Part shown: positions 54,151 through 63,853 of the stretch, in pieces | Layout: each line of letters starts with the position of its first letter | Position numbering within the stretch: position 1 is the first letter of the stretch | Origin: Sphingobacterium hungaricum | GTDB taxonomy: Bacteria; Bacteroidota; Bacteroidia; Sphingobacteriales; Sphingobacteriaceae | Direction: 5' to 3' | DNA length: 64,000 nt | NCBI RefSeq assembly: GCF_015210005.1 | Contig: NZ_MU158698.1 | Span: 1,571,611 to 1,635,610 of the forward strand | Notes under the pieces: model-generated | The model's input: the letters and a program-made list of their open reading frames with translations, nothing else | Database searches by the model: none | What the model was told of the DNA's origin: nothing | Program-made: the position numbers and the translations under genes

Positions 54151-55575
54151 TTATGGGAAAATGCCTAATTCTTCGTAAGAAACTCCGATTTTGTTGATGG
54201 CGCAGATAAATGCGGCAGTCCGCATGTCTTCTACATCGGCCGTCTCTTTGAACACTTGGCGAATTTCTTGGTAGGAGCCAATCATCGTATCTTCCAATCC
54301 GGAGTGCACTAAATCAATTTCATCCGGACCGCGGAGAATTACTTTGCGTTCCAGTTCGGAGACTTTTTTATTTGTCATGGATTCCACCATGCCAACAACT
54401 TCGGCATACATGTTTTCGCTAAATCTTTTTTCCAGACGGCCGTAGCGAACATGGCTTAAGTTTTTCAACCATTCGAAATAGGATACCGTTACCCCGCCTG
54501 CATTTAAATACATATCTGGAATAACCAATACGCCCTTTTTATTCAGAATTTCGTCCGCATCAGGTGTTAGCGGTCCGTTTGCCGCTTCTCCAATTATTTT
54601 TGCTTGGATGCGCTCAGCATTGTCTTTATGGATGACTGCCTCTAAAGCCGCAGGAATCAAGATGTCACAAGGCAACTCTAAGCCCTCTGAGGCACTTTTG
54701 TAGCTAATTGCATCCGGATAGTTCAAAATTGTTCCGGAGCTCTTTCTGTGTGCTTGAACAAGATTGACATCTAATCCGTTTTCCTTATAGATTGCTCCGT
54801 CGAATTCAATCAATCCAACCAAAATAGCCCCAGCTTGCTGAAAATAATTAGCCGCATGGTATCCTACATTTCCCAATCCTTGAACAATGACTTTCTTGCC
54901 AACGATACCCGTCGTCAATCCCAATTTTTGCATGTCTTCTTCGAAAGAACAAGCTTCGCGAATACCAAAAAACACACCTAAGCCAGTAGCCTCGGTGCGT
55001 CCGCGAACGCCGCCTTGAGAAACAGGTTTTCCGGTCACACAAGCCTGAGCATTTAAATCATTCGGATTTAGGGATGAATAAGTATCCACAATCCAGCTCA
55101 TTTCACGAGAACCTGTACCATAATCTGGCGCAGGAACATCAATTCCAGGACCGATAAAGTTCTTCTTAACCAGTTCAGAAGTATATCTTCTCGTGATTTT
55201 CTCCAATTCGAAAGCGGAATATTTTTTCGAATCAATTTTAATCCCACCCTTTCCTCCGCCGAAAGGCACATTCACAATCGCGCATTTGTAGGTCATTAAT
55301 GCGGCCAAAGCCATCACTTCATCCTGGTTCACTTCCATGCTAAAACGGATACCTCCTTTGCAAGGCAATTTGTGATGCGAGTGCTGTACGCGATACGCCT
55401 CAATAACTTCAATATTTTCGCCAATGCGAACAGGAAATTTTACTTGAAGAATTGAATTGCAGGCTTTAATTTGGTCTAAAATCCCTTTTGAGAATCTGGT
55501 AAATTTCGCAGCTTTATCGAAACTGCGTTCTACGCCCTTAAAAAAACTGTACTGTTCTGCCATATGATTAGACAT
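54151..55575 (-). CDS. Glutamate (Glu/Leu/Phe/Val) dehydrogenase
   Basis: A 474-residue NAD(P)-dependent dehydrogenase of the GluDH family. The substrate motif HHKLPCKGGIRFSMEVNQDEVMA includes the catalytic Lys, VPFGGGKGGIKID is the family block, and a Rossmann motif VIVQGLGNVGYHAANYF follows. ATGLGVFFGIREA and the C-terminal region also fit. Deaminates glutamate to 2-oxoglutarate or the reverse. Starts ATG 55575; a second ATG at 55563 is possible. Confidence 0.93.
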   Translation of the reverse strand: MSNHMAEQYSFFKGVERSFDKAAKFTRFSKGILDQIKACNSILQVKFPVRIGENIEVIEAYRVQHSHHKLPCKGGIRFSMEVNQDEVMALAALMTYKCAIVNVPFGGGKGGIKIDSKKYSAFELEKITRRYTSELVKKNFIGPGIDVPAPDYGTGSREMSWIVDTYSSLNPNDLNAQACVTGKPVSQGGVRGRTEATGLGVFFGIREACSFEEDMQKLGLTTGIVGKKVIVQGLGNVGYHAANYFQQAGAILVGLIEFDGAIYKENGLDVNLVQAHRKSSGTILNYPDAISYKSASEGLELPCDILIPAALEAVIHKDNAERIQAKIIGEAANGPLTPDADEILNKKGVLVIPDMYLNAGGVTVSYFEWLKNLSHVRYGRLEKRFSENMYAEVVGMVESMTNKKVSELERKVILRGPDEIDLVHSGLEDTMIGSYQEIRQVFKETADVEDMRTAAFICAINKIGVSYEELGIFP

Positions 55576-55608
55576 AGTTTATAAATGAATTAGTTTTATT
55601 TACACGAA

Positions 55609-55640
55609 TAAAGTTAAGGATTTATAAGAGCATTCTACAA
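55609..55640 (-). promoter_or_regulatory. Candidate promoter of glutamate dehydrogenase
   Basis: Minus-strand TTG (55640-55638), then after 21 nt TAACTTTA (55616-55609), one base off TAnnTTTG, about 33 nt before the ATG. Confidence 0.4.
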
Positions 55641-55875
55641 GACATTTACAGCGATAACCTATTTTTAATCATTTGTTTACGATACCATCTGTTTGTTGGG
55701 AAAATGGAAATAAAACGTCTTGATTCTTGAATTATTAACTTAAATACTCCTGCATTTTTATCAGTTATTTATTCAAATCGAAAACTAGATTTCAGTTACG
55801 TGATGTTGCAGAAAAGCCTTCGCATTGCGAAGCAAAAAACGAATCCAGCTCGCTTGGATAAGTCCAATTTTAAGG
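55641..55875. other. Intergenic sequence
   Basis: About 235 bp between the gdh promoter and the rhodanese terminator. It contains a 6-bp hairpin (CTTCGC/GCGAAG near 55818-55832) but no gene or repeat. Confidence 0.35.
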
Positions 55876-55907
55876 ACAAAAAAAAGACCGCCTTTTCAGG
55901 CGGTCTT
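55876..55907 (-). terminator. Terminator of the rhodanese gene
   Basis: AAGACCGCC pairs with GGCGGTCTT (6-nt loop), followed by a T-run on the minus strand, 19 bp after the stop codon. Confidence 0.85.
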
Positions 55908-55925
55908 CAATTTTATCCATAAATC

Positions 55926-56240
55926 TTAATAGACATCCAATTCTGGGTCAAGCTCTTCTTTCCAAGCTAAGATACCGCCTTTTAGATTCGAAAGATTGGT
56001 AAATCCTTCTTGTTCCAATAACATGATAGCTTGCGCACTGCGTTTTCCGCTGCGGCATTGAACAACTACCGGAATATCTTTTGAAATTTTATCTGATTCA
56101 ATTACAACACCAGACAAAGGAATATTATCGCCGTTTAAATTTGAAACTTCGTATTCAAAGGGCTCACGGACATCAATAAGCTGAAACTCCTCATTGCGGT
56201 CAATCATTGATTTTAAATCTTGAACAGTTATCTCTCTCAT
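55926..56240 (-). CDS. Rhodanese-like domain protein
   Basis: A 104-residue single-domain rhodanese: LIDVREPFEYEVSNL near the start, and an active-site loop VVQCRSGKRSAQA with the catalytic Cys. Sulfur-carrier or thiosulfate:cyanide sulfurtransferase role. The ATG at 56240 (MREITVQDL) is taken because an upstream ATG lies within the -7 box. Confidence 0.85.
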   Translation of the reverse strand: MREITVQDLKSMIDRNEEFQLIDVREPFEYEVSNLNGDNIPLSGVVIESDKISKDIPVVVQCRSGKRSAQAIMLLEQEGFTNLSNLKGGILAWKEELDPELDVY

Positions 56241-56255
56241 ATTGTATAATTTTAT

Positions 56256-56263
56256 CAAATATA
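56256..56263 (-). promoter_or_regulatory. -7 box of the rhodanese gene
   Basis: Minus-strand TATATTTG, exact match, 15 nt before the ATG at 56240. It overlaps the upstream in-frame ATG, which argues against that start. Confidence 0.45.
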
Positions 56264-56317
56264 ATAATTTAACGGGCTCTTTAAACCAGAATGAATTAAT
56301 TTTCTTAATTTGCTTTC

Positions 56318-57658
56318 ATGTATTTTAAGACTAAAAACCTTCGCCTTTCTTACGTATTGCTAACAGCCGTTATGCTTACGTTTATCTCGGCTAGTAATTT
56401 GCTAATGGCACAAACATCCACGGCAACAATGGATGTGAAAGACCTTACTCGCATTTTGGAGACGCTTGCCGCTGACGACATGCGCGGTAGGGCATCGCTT
56501 TCAAAAGATATTGAAAAAGCGGCTGATTTTATCGCTTCCGAATTTAAAGAAATTGGATTAAAACCTTATGCCGAAGATAATTATAGGCAAACATTTTATG
56601 TCAACAAACTTTCCGCAGGTACACAGTCTGTAACAATCAATGCACAAAAATTAAACGACGACCAGTTTTTGATTATTGGGAACCAGCCCGAAATCAATTG
56701 GTCTGAAAAATCGGCAGTTCAAGTACTCAAGATTTCGAAAGAAGAAGATTTTTCGCAGGCTTTTCGAGCAATCATGCGAACCAATCAAGGAGATGCGGTT
56801 GTTCTCGTTGATTCTTCATTCCAACCTTTGTTGGCACGTTTCAAAAAAATATATTCGCGTGAAAACATCCTAACGAAAGAACAACAAGCGGCGAAATCTC
56901 CAACAAAAGTATTTTTAGTGGCGAATGAAAAGCCAACGGAATACGCAATCAACGCTGTCAATAAAACGGAAGAATTCCCATTATTCAATGTGGCGGCAGT
57001 GCTTCCTGGGAAATCTAAACCCAATGAATATGTTGTGTTTTCAGCACATTACGACCATATCGGAATCCTAAATGCGGTAGACCAAGACTCGATTGCCAAC
57101 GGTGCAGACGATGACGCATCGGGAACGACGGCCGTTATTGCTTTAGCAAACTACTATAAAAAACTCAATCAGAATGAGCGCACGTTAATTTTTGTTGCTT
57201 TTACGGCTGAAGAAATTGGCATGTTTGGTTCCAAATATTTTTCCAATAAGATCAACGCCGACGAAGTCGTTGCGATGATTAATATTGAAATGATTGGGAA
57301 AGATTCAAAATTTGGCCCCAACTCGCTTTACATTACCGGTTACGAAAATTCGAATCTAGGAAAATTGATGCAAGAAAATCTGACGGGTTCAAGCTTTACC
57401 TTCCATGCTGACCCTTATCCGCAACAAAACCTGTTCTATCGTTCGGATAATGCAGTGTTGGCCGCTCTTGGTGTTCCGGCACACACGTTTTCCACATCGC
57501 AAATCGACAAAGACTCCTATTACCATACGGTGAAAGACGAAGTTGAGACATTGGATATTGAGAATATCAGGTCTAGCATCGAAGCGATTGCAATTGGAGC
57601 AAAAGGAATCGTCGATGGAACTCAGACGCCTTCAAGAGTGGAGAAACTGAAAGATTAA
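56318..57658 (+). CDS. M28-family zinc metallopeptidase, exported
   Basis: A 446-residue protein with a signal peptide (about 1-31, SNLLMAQ). The M28 catalytic motifs are present: FSAHYDHIG, NGADDDASGTTAVI, FVAFTAEEIGMFGSKYF and YYHTVKDEVETL. An N-terminal helical region and PA-like middle part precede the peptidase domain. Likely an aminopeptidase in the periplasm or at the surface. Divergent from the rhodanese gene; the terminator at 57673 is partly formed by the codons of the convergent GNAT gene. Confidence 0.9.
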   Translation: MYFKTKNLRLSYVLLTAVMLTFISASNLLMAQTSTATMDVKDLTRILETLAADDMRGRASLSKDIEKAADFIASEFKEIGLKPYAEDNYRQTFYVNKLSAGTQSVTINAQKLNDDQFLIIGNQPEINWSEKSAVQVLKISKEEDFSQAFRAIMRTNQGDAVVLVDSSFQPLLARFKKIYSRENILTKEQQAAKSPTKVFLVANEKPTEYAINAVNKTEEFPLFNVAAVLPGKSKPNEYVVFSAHYDHIGILNAVDQDSIANGADDDASGTTAVIALANYYKKLNQNERTLIFVAFTAEEIGMFGSKYFSNKINADEVVAMINIEMIGKDSKFGPNSLYITGYENSNLGKLMQENLTGSSFTFHADPYPQQNLFYRSDNAVLAALGVPAHTFSTSQIDKDSYYHTVKDEVETLDIENIRSSIEAIAIGAKGIVDGTQTPSRVEKLKD

Positions 57659-57672
57659 AAAGGAAAGATAGT

Positions 57673-57710
57673 ATGCAAAAAGAGCTCGTTTAAACGAGCT
57701 CTTTTTGCAT
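57673..57710. terminator. 38-nt perfect palindromic terminator shared by convergent genes
   Basis: A perfect palindrome with centre GTTTAAAC, 15 bp after the M28 stop codon. On the minus strand its first half encodes the last residues (MQKELV, stop) of the GNAT gene. Confidence 0.75.
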
Positions 57711-58184
57711 AATGTAATCATCAAGAATAAATTCATCCAGCGGAATATCGACTTCTTCGGTAATCACAAAACCTTGTCTCTCATAAAAGTATCGCGCATT
57801 GTTTCCTCGATTGACATTTAGTTCAAGTTTTGCACAATTGCGTTCTCTCGCGATTTTCTCAGCGAAATCAATCAATGATTTTCCATACCCCTTTCCTTTC
57901 ATCACGGGCAATAGGTACAATTTTTCAATCCGCAATACGCCTTTCTCTTTTTCTTCTACAGCAAGAAAACCTTTGGTATTATTTTCTTCCAGAATCAAAT
58001 AAAAATCCTGTCCATTCCGCATTAGCCGAAGAATCTCTTCAATGCTATACAGGTTTTTGAGCATAAAATCTATTTGTTTTCTTGACAGAATGTCTATATA
58101 AGCCACATTGTAACTTGCTGTCGCAATGGTCTGGACGATGGCTGATTCTTTTTCGGTTGCAATTCGAATTAAGATATTATTCAT
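57690..58184 (-). CDS. GNAT-family N-acetyltransferase
   Basis: A 164-residue acetyltransferase, RIEKLYLLPVMKGKGYGKSLIDFAEKIARER being the acetyl-CoA-binding motif A, and LNVNRGNNARYFYERQGFVI the C-terminal part. Substrate unknown. Its start overlaps the stop of the upstream TPK-like gene (ATGA), and its last codons form one arm of the terminator at 57673-57710. Confidence 0.9.
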   Translation of the reverse strand: MNNILIRIATEKESAIVQTIATASYNVAYIDILSRKQIDFMLKNLYSIEEILRLMRNGQDFYLILEENNTKGFLAVEEKEKGVLRIEKLYLLPVMKGKGYGKSLIDFAEKIARERNCAKLELNVNRGNNARYFYERQGFVITEEVDIPLDEFILDDYIMQKELV

Positions 58185-58753
58185 AAGGTTTCCGTTAGTA
58201 AAACGGGCTTTAGGTTTGTAAAATTTAGTTTATAAAATCCATCCGATTCGGTACTGTAGCTATTATTATCGTCAGCTATCAATCCACTAACCGATAGATT
58301 GTCAATGTTTTGTTCCAAAAATAATCGTTCGCCTTTTGGTTTCCATTTTTCGAATCCTGAATGGATAAATGTGCTTCTCAGGTTCTGATGAAACCAAACA
58401 ATGGTCATTTGCTCTGCAAAATAACGAAGCTTTTCGATATTTAAGTCATTTGCCAAAATATTAACAGCCAGATGATTTTTCTTTAAAAGCAGGGAAATTC
58501 CCTCCGCAATAAAATCTTCCGTAGCCAGCATTTCCCATTGAAGATGCTCTTGAAACGCAGGATGCTGATTGTTTGAAAGAACATAATCGACTTTAAATCC
58601 TTGTGCTTGCAAAATCTCATATGAATCTTCGTTCGCAACGATTGTCGGACTCCATTCCAGCAATTGGCCCAATGACTCCGAATCGATGCAATGCACATTT
58701 TGAATCAATAAGGCGGGCTCTTGATTTTCACGAACAATGTGATGAGAAGACAT
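58181..58753 (-). CDS. Thiamine pyrophosphokinase-like protein, degenerate
   Basis: A 190-residue protein beginning MSSHHIVRENQEPALLI with SLGQLLEWSPTIVA. The start and general layout resemble Bacteroidota thiamine pyrophosphokinases, in which the region after LEWSP continues with an Asp-rich GDFDS-type motif. Here it reads VDYVLSNNQHPA, so the metal-binding aspartates are missing. If it is a TPK, it is not a normal one; a different function is possible. It overlaps the GNAT gene by 4 nt and follows the M20 gene by 6 bp. Confidence 0.4.
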   Translation of the reverse strand: MSSHHIVRENQEPALLIQNVHCIDSESLGQLLEWSPTIVANEDSYEILQAQGFKVDYVLSNNQHPAFQEHLQWEMLATEDFIAEGISLLLKKNHLAVNILANDLNIEKLRYFAEQMTIVWFHQNLRSTFIHSGFEKWKPKGERLFLEQNIDNLSVSGLIADDNNSYSTESDGFYKLNFTNLKPVLLTETL

Positions 58754-58759
58754 ACGCTA

Positions 58760-59953
58760 TTAGTTATTTTCTAGCTGTTTTAAGCTGATGTAAGCCATGA
58801 GCCCAATGCTTGTCTTTAAAGACTTTTCTTCGACATCAAAGGTCGGTGTATGAACCGCAGACGTGATTCCTCGCGCCACATTTCCTGTTCCTAAACGATA
58901 AAAACAAGCGTTCGTTTCTTGAGAATAATACGCAAAATCTTCGGCCGCTGGCCAAAGGTCGAGCTCCACGACGTTTTCTGCACCAAGATATTCAATTGCC
59001 GAACTTCTGCTGGCTTCGGTTATTTTTGGTTCATTGATTAAAAAAGGATAGCCTTTTCTAACTTCGAAATCACAAGTTGCACCCATGCTCTCAGCAAGCC
59101 CTACAGCAAGCTTGGTCATTTTTTCATGAGCCTCAGCACGCCATTTTTCGTCAAACGTACGGAATGTGCCTTCCAGATAGACTTCATCCGGAATAATATT
59201 CGTAGCGCCATTGCCGATGATTTTTCCCCAAGAAAGAACTGTTGGTATTCTTGGGTCAGCGAAACGGCTGACAACCTGCTGCAATGCAGTTATGATTTGT
59301 GCCGTAATGGCGATTGGGTCGATATTTTGATGGGGTTGCGCAGCATGGCCACCTTTTCCTCGAACCGTCATAAACAATTCGTCGCAAGAAGCCATATATT
59401 TTCCTGAACGGAAACCTACTTTTCCAGCTTCTATCAAAGGCATCACGTGCTGTCCGATAATTCCAGATGGTGCAGGATTTTGCAATACGCCCTCTTTAAT
59501 CATCAGAGAAGCTCCTCCTGGAAGGCGTTCTTCTCCTGGCTGGAAAATAAATTTAATCGTGCCCCCAAATTCGCTTTTCAGCGAAGTCAATATCTTGGCT
59601 ACGCCCAATAAGGACGATGTATGCACATCGTGACCACAGGCATGCATCACACCCGGATTCTGGGAGCCATAGCTCCGTCCTTCGACTTCTTGAATTGGAA
59701 GTGCATCCATGTCTGCGCGAAGCGCAATGACTTGATTAGATGGTTTTGAACCTTGTAGAATAGCGACAACACCGGTGTCGGCTTTGCTTTCATAGGGCAA
59801 GCCCAATTTATCCAATTCGGATTTAACGAAGGCCGAGGTGTTATATTCTTGAAAAGAAAGTTCAGGATGCTGATGCAGAAACCTTCTGGTTTCAACCGTT
59901 TCTTCAAAAAACGATTTCGCTAATTCCTGAACTCTCTCTTTTAAATCAGACAT
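58760..59953 (-). CDS. M20-family amidohydrolase
   Basis: A 397-residue M20D amidohydrolase (N-acyl-amino acid or hippurate-type). RRFLHQHPELSFQEYNT, RADMDALPIQE, MHACGHDVHTSSLLGVA, FIFQPGEERLPGGASLM and GQHVMPLIEAGKVGFRSG are the family motifs, including the metal ligands. Cytoplasmic; no signal. It is in the secA - SPOR - M20 - TPK-like - GNAT series. Confidence 0.93.
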   Translation of the reverse strand: MSDLKERVQELAKSFFEETVETRRFLHQHPELSFQEYNTSAFVKSELDKLGLPYESKADTGVVAILQGSKPSNQVIALRADMDALPIQEVEGRSYGSQNPGVMHACGHDVHTSSLLGVAKILTSLKSEFGGTIKFIFQPGEERLPGGASLMIKEGVLQNPAPSGIIGQHVMPLIEAGKVGFRSGKYMASCDELFMTVRGKGGHAAQPHQNIDPIAITAQIITALQQVVSRFADPRIPTVLSWGKIIGNGATNIIPDEVYLEGTFRTFDEKWRAEAHEKMTKLAVGLAESMGATCDFEVRKGYPFLINEPKITEASRSSAIEYLGAENVVELDLWPAAEDFAYYSQETNACFYRLGTGNVARGITSAVHTPTFDVEEKSLKTSIGLMAYISLKQLENN

Positions 59954-59962
59954 GATGTATAT

Positions 59963-60412
59963 TTATTCGTAAACCCAGATATCTTCCACAAAAACAAACA
60001 CGTTGCTGTATTGATTTCTTAACACGCGCATAAAGTCATTCGCTTCATCGCGTCCTCTGAAATCACCAACTTTTACGCGGTAATTGGGCTCTTCGTAGTT
60101 TACGTAACTATCGATGTTTTTATATTGGCTTTTGAATCTAGCTTGCGCAGCATATGCGTCATTCCGATTTGGCCCAGAAAATATCTGAACACGGAATCCT
60201 TTTACTTTGACTCTTTTGCCGGTTGTTTTGTTGACCGCGCTTCCAACTTTAATTCTTCGTGAAGCCGTTGGATTTAGGTCATTGTCCGCGCGGAATTCTT
60301 GCAATAAGGTAATTAAAGAATCTTTGATAACTTCCACGTGTCCGCTTTGCGCTTGACTTGAAAAGACAATACCCGTGAAAAATATACCGATAAGAATTCC
60401 TTTATTAACCAT
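59963..60412 (-). CDS. SPOR-domain protein, exported
   Basis: A 149-residue secreted protein (signal about 1-21, SSQAQ). The C-terminal half is a SPOR domain (VKGFRVQIFSGPNRNDAYAAQARF, YRVKVGDFRGRDEANDFMRVLRNQYSNVFVFVEDI), which binds denuded peptidoglycan strands. It starts 1 nt after the secA stop codon, so it is cotranscribed. The mature protein is only ~110 residues and may have no other domain. Confidence 0.9.
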   Translation of the reverse strand: MVNKGILIGIFFTGIVFSSQAQSGHVEVIKDSLITLLQEFRADNDLNPTASRRIKVGSAVNKTTGKRVKVKGFRVQIFSGPNRNDAYAAQARFKSQYKNIDSYVNYEEPNYRVKVGDFRGRDEANDFMRVLRNQYSNVFVFVEDIWVYE

Positions 60413-60413
60413 G

Positions 60414-63400
60414 TTATGCTAGTTTACCGTGACAATTTTTATATTTCAGTCCCGACCCACAAGGACACTCGTCGTTTCTGCCAACTGTTTTTTCTTTACG
60501 GATAGGCTGAGTGACTTGTCTTTCTCTTGTATCTTGGTCTTCCTCAGAAACCCCTGTCGGAGAAACTAATTCTGCTTTAGTTGCTTTAACTTGAGCAGGC
60601 TGAGCTGGAATTGCGCGAGCTGCTTTAATGTTTTGAGGTTCTTGTTGCTGTCCTGGAATTTCTCCTTTAAATAAGAATCCAACAATCTCTTTGTTCATGC
60701 TTGCCAACATTGTTTTGAACAATTCAAAAGCCTCCATTTTATAAATAATGATTGGGTCTTTTTGTTCGTAAACCGCATTTTGAACGGATTGTTTCAAATC
60801 ATCCATTTCACGCAAATGCTCTTTCCAAGCCTCATCGATTAAAGCAAGAACAATTCCTTTTTCAAAAGATTTGAAAACTTCTTTACCATGCGATTCGACC
60901 GCCTTGTTCAAATTTGTCGCAACTTGTATGCCACGGATACCATCTGAAAAAGGAACGACAACATTTTCAATCATTCCGCCGCGCTCTGCCAATACGTTGG
61001 TTAACACAGGCAATGTTTGAGAAGCAATCGTTTCTGCTTTCTTGTCGTAATGGTTCATCACTTGGTTAAAAATCTTATCAACCAAGGTCGTAATGTTATT
61101 GCTTGCGTACTCTTCTGGCGTAACATCGATGTTCACCGTGAACAAACGAATAATTTCAATCTGTAACTCTTCGTATGAACCGGCTTCTTTTGCCTCCGTC
61201 ACTACGTCTTCCACAACATCAAAAATCGTGTTGTTCAAATCCACGTCTAAACGCTCTCCGAACAATGCATTTTTACGTTTTGTGTAGATTACATTACGCT
61301 GTGAGTTCATCACATCATCGTATTCTAACAAACGTTTACGGATTCCAAAGTTATTTTCTTCCACTTTGCGCTGTGCACGTTCGATGGATTTAGTCAACAT
61401 GCTGTGTTGCATCACTTCGCCGTCTTCCACACCCATTTTGACCATGATGTTAGAAATACGCTCTGAAGCGAACAAACGCATCAAGTTATCTTCTAATGAA
61501 ACGAAGAATTGAGATGAACCTGGGTCACCTTGACGACCTGCACGACCTCTCAACTGACGGTCTACACGGCGCGACTCATGACGTTCGGTACCGATGATGG
61601 CCAAACCGCCAGCAGCAATAACTTCTTTCGTCAATTTAATATCCGTACCACGACCAGCCATGTTCGTTGCAATCGTTACCTGACCAGCTTTACCCGCCTC
61701 AGCAACGATATCCGCTTCTTTCTGGTGTAATTTCGCATTTAACACATTGTGTTTGATGCCGCGCAATTTCAACATGCGGCTTAATAATTCCGAAATCTCT
61801 ACCGAAGTCGTACCAACCAACACTGGTCTTCCTGCTTCTGTTAAAATCTGTATTTCTTGAGCTACTGCATTGTATTTCTCACGTGCCGTACGGTAAATCA
61901 AATCCTGACGGTCATCGCGCTGAGCCGGACGGTTTGTTGGTATCTCTACCACATCCAACTTATAGATTTCCCATAGCTCGCCAGCTTCAGTTGAAGCTGT
62001 ACCCGTCATACCCGCTAATTTGTGGTACATACGGAAGTAGTTTTGCAAAGTAATGGTCGCATAAGTTTGCGTTGCATCTTCTACTTTCACGTTTTCTTTA
62101 GCCTCAATCGCTTGGTGCAAACCATCTGAATAACGGCGACCATCCATTATACGGCCAGTCTGCTCATCAACGATTTTCACTTTTCCTTCGTCAACAATGT
62201 ATTGGTCATCAATCTCGAATAACGTATACGCTTTCAATAATTGATTAATCGAGTGAATACGTTCTGATTTAATCGAATAATCGCGCAACAATTCTTCTTT
62301 CTTCGCAGCTTTCTCCTCTAACGATAATTCTGATTTTTCAATATCAGCAATCTCCGTTCCTACATCCGGAAGGATAAAGAAACTAGGGTCTTCCCCAGAC
62401 GCTGTGATTAATTCAATTCCTTTTTCAGCTAATTCAACTTGATTGTTTTTTTCGTCAATCACGAAATACAATTCCGCATCCGCTTTAGGCATGTGACGGT
62501 TTTGCTCAGACATGTAGAAGTTCTCTACTTTTTGAAGAATCTGTCTGTTTCCGCCTTCACTTAAGAATTTGATTAACGCTTTATTTTTTGGCAAACCGCG
62601 GTAAGCACGGAATAGGGATAAACCACCTTTTTCTGGGTCTGTGTCACCTGCAGCTAACGCTTTTTTCGCTTCATTTAAAACCGTATTTACATAGGCTTTC
62701 TGTGCATTCACCAAACGTTCGATACGTGGTTTCAATTGATAAAACTCATGCTCGTCTCCTTTTGGAATAGGGCCAGAAATAATCAATGGCGTACGCGCAT
62801 CATCGATTAATACCGAATCCACCTCATCAATCATTGCAAAATGTAATTTGCGCTGTACCATTGCATCTGGTGTTTGCGTCATGTTGTCACGCAAATAATC
62901 AAATCCGAATTCATTATTCGTTCCGTAAACGATATCCGATTTATATGCTTTTCTACGTTGTGGAGAATTTGGCTGATGTTTGTCGATACAATCTACGCTC
63001 AACCCGTGGAATTCGAAAATTGGACCATTCCATTCCGAGTCACGACGAGCCAAATAATCATTGACCGTAACGATGTGAACACCTTGTCCAGATAATGCAT
63101 TCAAATAAGTCGGCAAAGTTCCTACTAAGGTTTTACCCTCACCCGTAGACATCTCGGCAATTTTACCTTGATGCAATACGATACCACCGATTAACTGCAC
63201 ATCGTAATGAACCATGTTCCAGGTCACCTCTGTTCCAGCGGCGGTCCATGAATTTTTCCAAAGCGCTTTTTCGCCTTGAATCTGCACATTTTCTTTGCGC
63301 GCCGCAATGTCTTTATCAAACTCTGAAGCCGTAACTTCAATTTCTGTGTTTTCTGTAAATCTTCTCGCCGTGTCTTTTACAACTGCAAAAGCTTCTGGCA

Positions 63401-63719
63401 AGATTTCCAACAAGATTTCTTCTAATTTTTTATCGCGGTCTTTTCCTAATTTATCGACTTGGTCATAAATTGCTGTTTTCTCGCTCATCTCCACCGCATC
63501 ACCTTCAGCTTTTGCTTTTAAATCAGCAACCTCTTTATCTATATCGGCTAAGTAATCGGCAATCCGCTGTTTGAATTCACTCGTCTTCGCGCGAAGTTCG
63601 TCGTTTGATAAATTAGCCAATTGCTCATAGGCTTCTTTAATCTTTGCAACTAGTGGTTGAATAGTCTTTATATCTCTTTCGGATTTACTACCAAATAACT
63701 TACTTAAAAATTTTAGCAT
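60414..63719 (-). CDS. secA: Preprotein translocase ATPase SecA
   Basis: A 1101-residue SecA, the motor that drives preproteins through SecYEG. Walker A lies near residue 190 (STGEGKTLVGTLP), then FAMIDEVDSVLIDDARTPL, NMAGRGTDIKL and LRGRAGRQGDPGSSQFF. The C-terminus carries the SEC-C zinc motif NDECPCGSGLKYKNCHGK. Length is long, as in other Bacteroidota SecA proteins, with an inserted segment in the middle. Cotranscribed with the SPOR protein. Confidence 0.98.
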   Translation of the reverse strand: MLKFLSKLFGSKSERDIKTIQPLVAKIKEAYEQLANLSNDELRAKTSEFKQRIADYLADIDKEVADLKAKAEGDAVEMSEKTAIYDQVDKLGKDRDKKLEEILLEILPEAFAVVKDTARRFTENTEIEVTASEFDKDIAARKENVQIQGEKALWKNSWTAAGTEVTWNMVHYDVQLIGGIVLHQGKIAEMSTGEGKTLVGTLPTYLNALSGQGVHIVTVNDYLARRDSEWNGPIFEFHGLSVDCIDKHQPNSPQRRKAYKSDIVYGTNNEFGFDYLRDNMTQTPDAMVQRKLHFAMIDEVDSVLIDDARTPLIISGPIPKGDEHEFYQLKPRIERLVNAQKAYVNTVLNEAKKALAAGDTDPEKGGLSLFRAYRGLPKNKALIKFLSEGGNRQILQKVENFYMSEQNRHMPKADAELYFVIDEKNNQVELAEKGIELITASGEDPSFFILPDVGTEIADIEKSELSLEEKAAKKEELLRDYSIKSERIHSINQLLKAYTLFEIDDQYIVDEGKVKIVDEQTGRIMDGRRYSDGLHQAIEAKENVKVEDATQTYATITLQNYFRMYHKLAGMTGTASTEAGELWEIYKLDVVEIPTNRPAQRDDRQDLIYRTAREKYNAVAQEIQILTEAGRPVLVGTTSVEISELLSRMLKLRGIKHNVLNAKLHQKEADIVAEAGKAGQVTIATNMAGRGTDIKLTKEVIAAGGLAIIGTERHESRRVDRQLRGRAGRQGDPGSSQFFVSLEDNLMRLFASERISNIMVKMGVEDGEVMQHSMLTKSIERAQRKVEENNFGIRKRLLEYDDVMNSQRNVIYTKRKNALFGERLDVDLNNTIFDVVEDVVTEAKEAGSYEELQIEIIRLFTVNIDVTPEEYASNNITTLVDKIFNQVMNHYDKKAETIASQTLPVLTNVLAERGGMIENVVVPFSDGIRGIQVATNLNKAVESHGKEVFKSFEKGIVLALIDEAWKEHLREMDDLKQSVQNAVYEQKDPIIIYKMEAFELFKTMLASMNKEIVGFLFKGEIPGQQQEPQNIKAARAIPAQPAQVKATKAELVSPTGVSEEDQDTRERQVTQPIRKEKTVGRNDECPCGSGLKYKNCHGKLA

Positions 63720-63796
63720 AATAATATTTGTATCAGATTCGTATGGTGCAATAATGACTCCAAAATCATGTTCAAGTCAAAATGTCACTAACGGGG

Positions 63797-63804
63797 CAAA
63801 TTTA
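63797..63804 (-). promoter_or_regulatory. -7 box upstream of secA
   Basis: Minus-strand TAAATTTG, exact match to TAnnTTTG, giving a leader of about 75 nt before the secA ATG. Confidence 0.4.
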
Positions 63805-63853
63805 GTTATTAGAGTTGATAAATAGCATGTTGATTTCCTTTTTTATTTAAAAA

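Noticed and set aside
55803..55922. 39-residue frame reading through a terminator
   Set aside because: It ends in the rhodanese terminator stem; no ribosome site.
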